A stretch of 64,000 bases of DNA from assembly GCA_963836915.1 (NCBI GenBank), contig CAWILH010000002.1, positions 1,240,001 through 1,304,000 on the forward strand. Reading direction: 5' to 3'. The notes under the pieces were generated by a model. That model was given only the letters and a program-made list of their open reading frames with translations. It did no database searches and was not told where the DNA came from. Every line of letters starts with the position of its first letter. The first letter of the stretch is position 1. The position numbers and the translations under genes were made by a program. The stretch comes from Cryomorpha sp963836915. GTDB lineage: Bacteria > Bacteroidota > Bacteroidia > Flavobacteriales_D > Cryomorphaceae. Shown here piece by piece: positions 49,661-56,339 of this stretch.

Positions 49661-50041
49661 ATGGTAATTGCTCTAGGTGGAATTTTTATTTATTCAGAAA
49701 ACCCGAAATCCTTGGCCGAGTGGTACAGCAGCGCATTGGGAATCTCGTATGAATATACCGAGACGTACAAAGCATTTTACGTCTCTTTCCCCTACACCGA
49801 AGCGGAAAGTGAAAAGAAAAGATATACGGCTTTCTCAATTTTATACAATGACCGCCGCCCTTTTCTTCAGGGAAAGGCCTTCACGATAAATCTGCGGGTA
49901 GACGATCTGGAAGAGACCGTCAAAACACTAAATTCCAAACAAGTGGCCGTGCGGGGAATCGAAGTGCACGACGAAGGAAAATTTGCTTGGCTCAATGATC
50001 CCGAGGGGAATTATATTGAGCTTTGGGAAGATGTGGGGTAG
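49661..50041 (+). CDS. VOC family (glyoxalase-fold) protein
   Basis: A 126-residue VOC-fold protein: GGIFIYSENPKSLAEWYSSALGISYEY at the start and LNDPEGNYIELWED with the metal-ligand Glu at the end. Substrate unknown. Unrelated in sequence detail to the VOC protein at 6258-6677. Confidence 0.82.
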   Translation: MVIALGGIFIYSENPKSLAEWYSSALGISYEYTETYKAFYVSFPYTEAESEKKRYTAFSILYNDRRPFLQGKAFTINLRVDDLEETVKTLNSKQVAVRGIEVHDEGKFAWLNDPEGNYIELWEDVG

Positions 50042-50255
50042 CTGATATGCAGGCGTAAAGTCTGACCCAGCCGTCCTTCTCTCCATCTTGAGAGATGGCA
50101 ACTTTTACCTGTCTGCTCTTTCGCCTTTTGCCCTTCGCAGGTTCTAAATAGTATCTGTCCATAGCGTCCGCTACCTGCCTTGCACTTGTTCTAAAAACAG
50201 TCGTCCCGCTCGAGCGGGACTCCTTGATTTTCAAAACTTCACGTGCGTTGCTATC

Positions 50256-50297
50256 GAACTCTTTGATCCAGACACCCGACTGAATTGACAGACTCTA
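50256..50297 (-). repeat. Dispersed repeat, copy 2
   Basis: Reverse-complement partner of 37792-37833 (34 of 42 identical, no gaps). It lies at the start of a minus-strand frame with no start codon, open from about 50291 to 49992, that looks like a coding remnant (VWIKEFDSNAREVLKIKES, then FRTSARQVADAMDRYYLEP). Confidence 0.5.
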
Positions 50298-50334
50298 AAT
50301 AAAGTTTTGTCAAATTTTAATCTGCGTCAGATCA

Positions 50335-50359
50335 TTTCGGGGTGTTGAGCACCCCGAAA
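50335..50359. repeat. Perfect 10-bp inverted repeat
   Basis: TTTCGGGGTG, five-base loop, CACCCCGAAA. It lies between the coding remnant and the transposase remnant. It lacks a downstream T tract on either strand, so it is not a standard terminator. Confidence 0.5.
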
Positions 50360-50400
50360 AAAACGGGCACGATTACGGAAATAAATCCGTGATTTTGGCC

Positions 50401-50535
50401 GTGAAAACGACTGAAAAAGGAACCAAGAAGTTCACCAAAGAAGAAAAGCTGGCTATCCTGAAGGAAGCCCGCGTAAGAAGTGTAAAGGCTGTACTGGAAA
50501 AGTACACGCTCCATCGGAGGGACGAATACTTATAA
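50401..50535 (+). pseudogene. Transposase OrfA remnant (IS3-like helix-turn-helix)
   Basis: A 44-codon frame starting with GTG reads KKFTKEEKLAILKEARVRS, then VKAVLEKYTLH, which resembles the helix-turn-helix N-terminus of IS3-type transposase OrfA. After TLH the frame is lost, but another frame continues GTNTYKIRM, like the TYYxWK segment of OrfA. It ends abruptly within about 20 bases of the next gene. No orfB or clear terminal inverted repeats are left, so this is a decayed insertion-sequence fragment. Confidence 0.45.
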
Positions 50536-50558
50536 AATCCGGATGGAGGGTAGGGCCA

Positions 50559-51432
50559 TCAGCCCATCATTTCAAGGGTATAAGCGAAGGACTCGTGACG
50601 GCCGGCCGAGAGCTTCCTAATGCCCTCTTTTTCCGGCAAGTTTTGATTGTGCCCCACATGATCCGCCACCCCCATCCATGGCTCCAAGCACACGAATGGC
50701 GAAGTATTGCTTTTTGACCAAATACCTAAGTAATCAAAATCTTGAAAATTCATTTTCAAATAGGCCTTGTCACCTAGCATCAAAGTGATTTCGGTGGAGG
50801 CCGGCTTATTGAAAATCAGGGCATCCTGATCAAAAAGATCATCAGTAATTTCTATGCTATCATCATCGGCCAAGACTTCTACCCACTCACCGGTGCGGAT
50901 GCCTTTATCGATCAATTGGCGGCTGAGCGACTCCTTCTTGCCGAATACCAAGCGGTAGTCGCTCCGCTGCTGCCCCTTCAGCATCGGGCAGTTAAAGGCC
51001 GGGTGCGCACCTATGGAATAATATAGGTCTTCTGCTCCCAGATTCTCCACTTCAAATCGTACTTCCAACTTATTGTCGATGAGATTATATGAAATGCGAA
51101 GGGCAAATTCAAAGGGGTAGGCCGTCTTGGTTTCATCATTATGCAGAAGCTCGTAGGTGCAGGAATGGGCGCTGCGCTCGATCAACTGAAACTCCATATT
51201 TCTTGCAAAACCATGCTGCCCCATCGCGTATGATTTCCCTTCGTACAGAAAGCTGCCGCCCTTCAGTGCTCCCACCACCGGAAACAGCACAGGCGACCTG
51301 CGGTGCCCAATGTTTTGCATTTCCCTGCCAGAGGTATTCAAGCTGTTTTGCCCTGTTCAGAATGCTCTCTAGCTCTGCTCCTTTCGGAGAAATGGCAACG
51401 CTCAGAACGCCGTTTTCAAGATGGGTTTTCAT
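50559..51432 (-). CDS. Aldose 1-epimerase family protein (LacX-like; frameshifted in this sequence)
   Basis: A galactose-mutarotase-fold protein of about 290 residues. The first part lies in the frame starting at 51432 (LSVAISPKGAELESI, LEYLWQGNAKHWA). The rest is in another frame (RRSPVLFPVVGALKGG, MGQHGFARNMEF, SIGAHPAFNCPM, FVCLEPWMGVADH). Removing one G at 51302-51303 joins them as HWARRSPVLFP, matching the family pattern W-x-R-R-x-P-V-L-F-P. Role: mutarotation of a hexose or hexose phosphate. Confidence 0.85.
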
Positions 51433-51506
51433 CCTACAATATTAGGAATTCGGTTGTCGGTAAACAAAACAGGCGCTCATGCTTTTTACATCCAACCGCC
51501 TGCCCT

Positions 51507-52289
51507 ATGATGAGAATAATTGAGAAAAGACCCGTAAGTGCCGAAATAGAAAACCTTGATTTGAGAAAGGTAACGGCAACCGAAGTTGAAGAGCTGAAAA
51601 TGCTGTTGGCCATACATGGAATGCTGGCCTTCCGCAACCAATGCTGCAATGACCAAGAATTCGTACATTTTTTGACGCAAATGGGAAAATTGACTTTTAC
51701 AGTGGGGGAAACTCCTGTGGAAGGACATCCCAACCTGAACGAAGTAAGTAATATAGGCCGTAAAACCACTCCTAAAAGCCGTTTTCACATTGACTCCAGT
51801 TATTATTCGAAACCCCCTGCGTATTCTGCGCTAAGGGCGGTGACCCTGCCCCGATGTGGCGGGGAGACCCTATTCACCAACCAGTACTGGGCATACGAAA
51901 CGCTGTCAAATAACATAAGGCATAAACTTGAAAATAAGACGATCAAACATCAGGTAACAGGTGTTGATCTCAGCGATAATGAGAATGCGGAAACCCAAGC
52001 AGACCACCCAGTGTTCACGGTTCATCCCATCTCTGGGCGTACAGCACTTTACATGTCTACCCCGCAGCGCTGCGCGATTATCAATGGGCTGGACACAAAA
52101 CAATCTTCCGAACTTATTTCTGCCTGTTATGCACATTCCATTCAAGGGCAGAATATCTATCGCCATAATTGGAAAATGGGAGATGTGATCATCTGGGACA
52201 ATGGATGCACCCTGCACAGTGCCGATCACTCTAATGTGGATGGCGACCGGGTGCTGCACCGCGGGCTCTCCTTGGGCTATAATTCCTAA
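51507..52289 (+). CDS. TauD/TfdA family Fe(II)/2-oxoglutarate dioxygenase
   Basis: A 260-residue non-heme iron oxygenase. The iron triad is visible: H94 and D96 in RFHIDSSYY and H251 in the C-terminal HRGLSLGY, with a nearby Arg for 2-oxoglutarate. The N-terminal EIENLDLRK, MLAFRNQ and FHIDSSYYSKPPAYSALRAV follow the TauD pattern. The ATG at 51507 (or 51510) is chosen; the frame open from 51303 lies over the epimerase gene. It is convergent with mysD, 88 bases away. It could tailor the mycosporine product, as the unrelated MysH dioxygenase does in cyanobacteria; this is inference from position. Confidence 0.85.
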   Translation: MMRIIEKRPVSAEIENLDLRKVTATEVEELKMLLAIHGMLAFRNQCCNDQEFVHFLTQMGKLTFTVGETPVEGHPNLNEVSNIGRKTTPKSRFHIDSSYYSKPPAYSALRAVTLPRCGGETLFTNQYWAYETLSNNIRHKLENKTIKHQVTGVDLSDNENAETQADHPVFTVHPISGRTALYMSTPQRCAIINGLDTKQSSELISACYAHSIQGQNIYRHNWKMGDVIIWDNGCTLHSADHSNVDGDRVLHRGLSLGYNS

Positions 52290-52376
52290 ATAATCAGTTG
52301 GAAAGGTTCTTTGGTGGTCTTCAACCCGCTCAGAGTGCAGTCGCGTAAGAGCTCGGAACACCGTAATAAAATCAAC

Positions 52377-53423
52377 TCAATTGCCGGTAAATTTTCGTCT
52401 CAATGCCTGCATCCAGATTTTTCCCGTCGTTTCTTTCAAATCTGCACCTTGCATATGGCGTAGCATGGCCGAGATCATGCTCGTATTGCTGAACGACCAA
52501 TAAAGCCCTGCTTCCAATAAATACGGATTACCAGAAGGGCTGTGAATACGAAAGTCGAACATTGAAAAGTCGCGGCAATGCAGCCCTTGATGCATGGCGA
52601 TCATCATTTCTGATAGTTTGGATTGAAGCCCTTCATCAAGGCGGGCAGGGCAATAGGCCGGGATTTCTTCTTTGTCGGACTGCGCGATGAGCGCACCTTT
52701 CTTATCAAATTTCAATTTATCAGCTTTCTTTCTGATAGGCTGGCCATGACTTACACCGTATTCTATAAACGGCAGAACACGATATTCTCCATCTATTTCT
52801 GTCAAAGCGCCCCTTAATTCGCGCCCTGCTATGTATTCTTCTACAAGTATATCGACATCGTGATCCCTCGCCAAGGCCACCGCTTCGGCTATTTCGTCCG
52901 GATTGGTGATCAAGGAAAGTCCCTCAGAGTTATCTCCAGTATTTGGTTTTATTACCAATGGAAATTGAAGGGATTCAATAAGGCCGTTCACATCAGAATT
53001 GGGCGAAAGAAGCCTGCCTTGGGGAACATTTATTCTTAGCTCTTTGGCAATGAGCCTTGTGAGATGTTTATTCTGCGAAATATTTAGCACATTTCCAGAT
53101 GATCCGACCACGGGTATTTTTAGAACATCTTCAAAAAAAATCCGGAGACCGATCAGCCCCGATGGACAAAATAGATGGGGCACCACGATGTCTGCTCCGC
53201 TAGTCAAGTTTACCATTTCCGGAAGGGAAACGCTGTCGGAAACTTTTTTTAAATCTTGGCAAACAGCCCATCGTCCATTTGGAAAGGCGACAGCAAAAAG
53301 AAGATCGAACCCATCTGGACATATCACCTCTTTTGCGTAAAGCATCGAAAGATCAAAGAAAAATCGAGATGTGGGTGATCCCACCAGCTGCAATGCTATT
53401 TTATTCTTTTCCATGGTTTTCAA
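52377..53423 (-). CDS. mysD: D-Ala-D-Ala ligase-like enzyme of mycosporine-like amino acid synthesis (MysD type)
   Basis: ATP-grasp ligase of 348 residues, predicted to attach an amino acid to mycosporine-glycine, giving an imino-MAA such as shinorine or porphyra-334. Visible are LQLVGSPTSRFFFDLSMLYA (MysD-like N-terminus), PHLFCPSGLIGLR, PLVIKPNTGDNSEGLSL, ILVEEYIAGRELRGALTEIDGEYRVLPFIEYG, PIRKKADKL and FSMFDFRI...NPYLLEAGLYWSF with the metal-ligand Glu. These match the cyanobacterial MysD pattern as I recall it. The ATG overlaps the mysC stop by four bases (ATGA). Amino-acid specificity cannot be predicted here. Confidence 0.87.
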   Translation of the reverse strand: MKTMEKNKIALQLVGSPTSRFFFDLSMLYAKEVICPDGFDLLFAVAFPNGRWAVCQDLKKVSDSVSLPEMVNLTSGADIVVPHLFCPSGLIGLRIFFEDVLKIPVVGSSGNVLNISQNKHLTRLIAKELRINVPQGRLLSPNSDVNGLIESLQFPLVIKPNTGDNSEGLSLITNPDEIAEAVALARDHDVDILVEEYIAGRELRGALTEIDGEYRVLPFIEYGVSHGQPIRKKADKLKFDKKGALIAQSDKEEIPAYCPARLDEGLQSKLSEMMIAMHQGLHCRDFSMFDFRIHSPSGNPYLLEAGLYWSFSNTSMISAMLRHMQGADLKETTGKIWMQALRRKFTGN

Positions 53424-54718
53424 TCTCCGCCGGCCGTCACTACTTTGCCAATATTAAAATCTATTCTTTTCCATTTCTTGCCATTGGCGGAAGCCTTAAG
53501 TAGCTGATAAGGAATACTTATATGGTTATTGAACCAAAATGGCCAAGGATCTTTCATATCAAGCACGGACTCCTTACCCGTGTAAATACGCTTCATATAA
53601 AACCACAACCGGCGAAGGCTCCGGCTCGCGAGCATCCTATAAAGTTCATGATAAATCCAATAGGTGTGCCTACTGCCCTCGTCGGGAATATAGGTGAAAT
53701 CTTGTTTTTCGGAAGTTGAGTAAGCCCTTGCGGCAGATGACTGACCATGAAAGAGCGTAACGGCAGAATGTGTGCGGGGATTGCATTCTATTGGGACTAT
53801 TCTACCGCCCTTCTCAATGATAAAATCGAAGGATATCTGCCCCGTGGCGTTCAACTTTTTTACAAACTGATCTACCCATCTCCTTACATCAGGCAGGTCG
53901 AGACTGGAATAATTCACTTGAAAGGGAGATGAATCCGAGCATACATATAATCGCACCTGACCAGCTACGGCAGTGGTATGCGTGCACACTTCCCGGCCTT
54001 CAATATATTCCTGAAGTACCCATGGATCGCTGCCCGAGATTGGCAAAGCTTTGACCCGATCCTCCCAACCTGGATGTGGAATAGCGCGAAGGTCAAGCCG
54101 ATAGACAGGATCGTATTCGATCTTTTTTAAGATGTATTTTTTTCCAGGTGCGAATGCCATTGACAGGATGGAATCCCTTGAAACAATATAATGCGACTCT
54201 GGTGCCGACAAGCCAAAACTGCGGCAAAGGTTCGTAAATTGATGCTTATCGTCCAATTTGCGAACAATTTCTTCGTCGAAATGAAAAACTTCGGTTTTTA
54301 CCGAAAGTGCCGGCTTCGCGATCGCGTCTACAAGCGCCGATCGCGGACTGGCCACCGGGATGTAGCAGTCTACTTTTTCATGCGTGACTATGGCCTGGAG
54401 GGCGTCGCGATAATCCTTGCCCGATCCGTCAATTTCAGGCACCAGGATAAAACGGTCTACCGCGTTGGAAAACCTGCTACCTGAATATTTATACAATTCT
54501 GTTTCTGCAATAATCACCCGATCACCCAAGGCGTGAAACATCCGTGCCAACTGAAGACATTTTGTCATTTTGCCGCCAGTGAGCAGAATAGTCCTTCCGC
54601 TCTCCAGAACCACTTCGCGGCGAATAAAAAGGAGCCGCAATTGCGCAAGAAAGACGATTAGGAATGCGGGGATAGAACATATTGCCAAACCGAGAATTGT
54701 GACGAAAGTTTTCATCAA
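53420..54718 (-). CDS. mysC: ATP-grasp mycosporine-glycine synthase (MysC type)
   Basis: A 432-residue ATP-grasp ligase predicted to join glycine to 4-deoxygadusol. It has an N-terminal membrane helix (about 7-30), ILLTGGKMTKCLQLARMFHALG, YKYSGSRFSNAVDRFILVP, VLQEYIEGREVCTHTTAV, CSDSSPFQVNYSSLD, IECNPRTHSAVTLFH and the C-terminal WKRIDFNIGKVVTAGGD. These match characteristic stretches of cyanobacterial MysC. It starts 10 bases after mysB and overlaps mysD, so it is co-translated. Confidence 0.92.
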   Translation of the reverse strand: MMKTFVTILGLAICSIPAFLIVFLAQLRLLFIRREVVLESGRTILLTGGKMTKCLQLARMFHALGDRVIIAETELYKYSGSRFSNAVDRFILVPEIDGSGKDYRDALQAIVTHEKVDCYIPVASPRSALVDAIAKPALSVKTEVFHFDEEIVRKLDDKHQFTNLCRSFGLSAPESHYIVSRDSILSMAFAPGKKYILKKIEYDPVYRLDLRAIPHPGWEDRVKALPISGSDPWVLQEYIEGREVCTHTTAVAGQVRLYVCSDSSPFQVNYSSLDLPDVRRWVDQFVKKLNATGQISFDFIIEKGGRIVPIECNPRTHSAVTLFHGQSSAARAYSTSEKQDFTYIPDEGSRHTYWIYHELYRMLASRSLRRLWFYMKRIYTGKESVLDMKDPWPFWFNNHISIPYQLLKASANGKKWKRIDFNIGKVVTAGGD

Positions 54719-54728
54719 AAGCTGAATG

Positions 54729-55589
54729 CTAACGTACTCTCCTAATTATCGATAGGCCATCCCGCAGTGGCAATAAAACCTGTTCGACCCGATCGTCCAG
54801 CTGCACAGCTTTGTTAAACTGCCTGATAGCTTCGCCATTGCCTGACTGCGGTGCTGGATTATAAACCTGACCCATATAGAGCGTATTGTCCACACCTATG
54901 ATCGACCCGATTTTGATAAGGTTCAAATCAAACAATGCATGGTAATAGTGGATATAATTTTCCTTGTCGGCATCAATAAATACGAGATCGAAAATGAAAT
55001 CATGAGCGGCCAATTCCGACATGGTTTTCAGAGCATCACCCCGGTGTATTCTTATTTTCTGGCCATGTGGTTTCTCCTTCAGATAGTTCTCTGCAAAATC
55101 GGCTGCCAGAGGATCCAATTCACAGGCTATCAGCTTCCCATCAGGAGGAAGCCCTTCGGCCATGGCCAATGATGCATAGCCCGTAAAAGATCCTATTTCA
55201 AGCACATATCGTGCTTTTGACAGTGCTGCGAGCATTTTAAGGAACTGACCTTCCACTGCGCCAGAGAGCATCTCACGCTCCAAATGAACTTTTGATTCAC
55301 CCTTTGCAAAGGACTGATCCCAATCGTGCACATTGGTTTCCGCTTCCAATTGCTGCAAGTGGCCAGATGGGCGGGTGGAATGCGCAGCCAAATAATCGTC
55401 GAGCGGTTCGATAAGGGATATACATTCTTTTAAAAGCCTTGAGGACTCAGCGCTGATGTCTTCGGCATTCAACCTTTCCTGAAGGGCTGAAAGTCTCTCG
55501 CTCAGAATGGTGGATGGGGTCACCGCACGCGGGGCATTTATTTGATTTTTCGGCTTTTGCTTCGATTTCCTTTTCGGAATGGATTCCAT
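54729..55589 (-). CDS. mysB: Class I SAM O-methyltransferase (MysB type)
   Basis: A methyltransferase of about 286 residues predicted to convert demethyl-4-deoxygadusol to 4-deoxygadusol. The N-terminal helical region has LIEPLDDYLAAHST and WDQSFAKGESKVHLEREMLSGAVEGQFLKML. The SAM site is VLEIGSFTGYASLAMAEGLP, with FDLVFIDADKENYIHYY, VDNTLYMGQVY and VEQVLLPLRDGLSIIRR. This is the MysB (CCoAOMT-like) pattern. The ATG at 55589 overlaps the stop of the HAD-like gene (TAATG), indicating coupling; the frame open to 55646 would run far into that gene. Confidence 0.92.
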   Translation of the reverse strand: MESIPKRKSKQKPKNQINAPRAVTPSTILSERLSALQERLNAEDISAESSRLLKECISLIEPLDDYLAAHSTRPSGHLQQLEAETNVHDWDQSFAKGESKVHLEREMLSGAVEGQFLKMLAALSKARYVLEIGSFTGYASLAMAEGLPPDGKLIACELDPLAADFAENYLKEKPHGQKIRIHRGDALKTMSELAAHDFIFDLVFIDADKENYIHYYHALFDLNLIKIGSIIGVDNTLYMGQVYNPAPQSGNGEAIRQFNKAVQLDDRVEQVLLPLRDGLSIIRRVR

Positions 55590-56302
55590 TATTCGAGTAT
55601 TGGAGATTTTTTGGTTTCCAGATATTTTTCGAGCAAACGGCGCCACTCCAAGCTTTCCAGAGAAGGGATGACTATATCTGCAATATTTTCAAGGTGTTCA
55701 TCGTGGTATTTTCCTGGGGTGACCACCGTAAATATGCCCGCGCCTTTTGCGGAAAGCGCAGAATTTAGGGAATCTTCAACAGCCACGCAGCTTGAAGCAT
55801 TCACGCCATAATGCTTTAGGGCGAAATTATATATAGCCGGTGAAGGCTTGCCCTGCGGGGCATCTTCGCGATGAAAGATATGATCAAAATCACTACTCGA
55901 AAGTTGGCTACCAGCCGCTTCCAAGATTGCATCGGTATTTTCGATCCCCGTAGTCGTGATCCATGCTACCTTGACACCGGCATTTTTGGCTTCGCGGATC
56001 AGACCGGTCACGCCCGGTCTAGGCGATATAGCGTGATCTACTACCATTTGGCAGGCAATCTCCGTCTTCCTGGCATGGATGCGTTCAATTAATTCTTCCG
56101 GGAGATTTTTATGGGTCGCTGCCGACAACTGCCTCAATCGATCCTTCCCACCATTGCTCTTCAGCAAATCACGGTAAATGTCTTGATCCCATTCCCAGTC
56201 CAGTCCGTTTTCGGCCATAGCCTGATTATAGGCTTTCCGCTGTAATTCGGAAGTTTCAGATACCGCTCCGATCGATCCGATAAAAAGTACCTTTAGTTTC
56301 AT
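55589..56302 (-). CDS. HAD-fold protein lacking the catalytic aspartates (pseudo-phosphatase)
   Basis: A 237-residue beta-phosphoglucomutase/CbbY-like HAD protein. The cap domain (residues ~18-85) and motifs II (AWITTTG), III (GKPSPAIYNFALKHYG) and IV (VAVEDSLNSALSAKGAG) are recognisable. Motif I, normally F-D-x-D-G-T, reads FIGSIGAVSET, so both the nucleophile and the acid/base aspartates are missing. It sits between mysA and mysB, 37 bases from the former and overlapping the latter. It is probably catalytically dead as a phosphatase, and may act as a binding or scaffold protein in the pathway. Confidence 0.8.
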   Translation of the reverse strand: MKLKVLFIGSIGAVSETSELQRKAYNQAMAENGLDWEWDQDIYRDLLKSNGGKDRLRQLSAATHKNLPEELIERIHARKTEIACQMVVDHAISPRPGVTGLIREAKNAGVKVAWITTTGIENTDAILEAAGSQLSSSDFDHIFHREDAPQGKPSPAIYNFALKHYGVNASSCVAVEDSLNSALSAKGAGIFTVVTPGKYHDEHLENIADIVIPSLESLEWRRLLEKYLETKKSPILE

Positions 56303-56339
56303 AATATTATGTGATTTATTTAAGTCAACTTAATGATGA

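Noticed and set aside
50335..50364. Rho-independent terminator at the 10-bp hairpin
   Set aside because: The stem is followed by A, not T, on the plus strand, and on the minus strand the T run precedes the stem.
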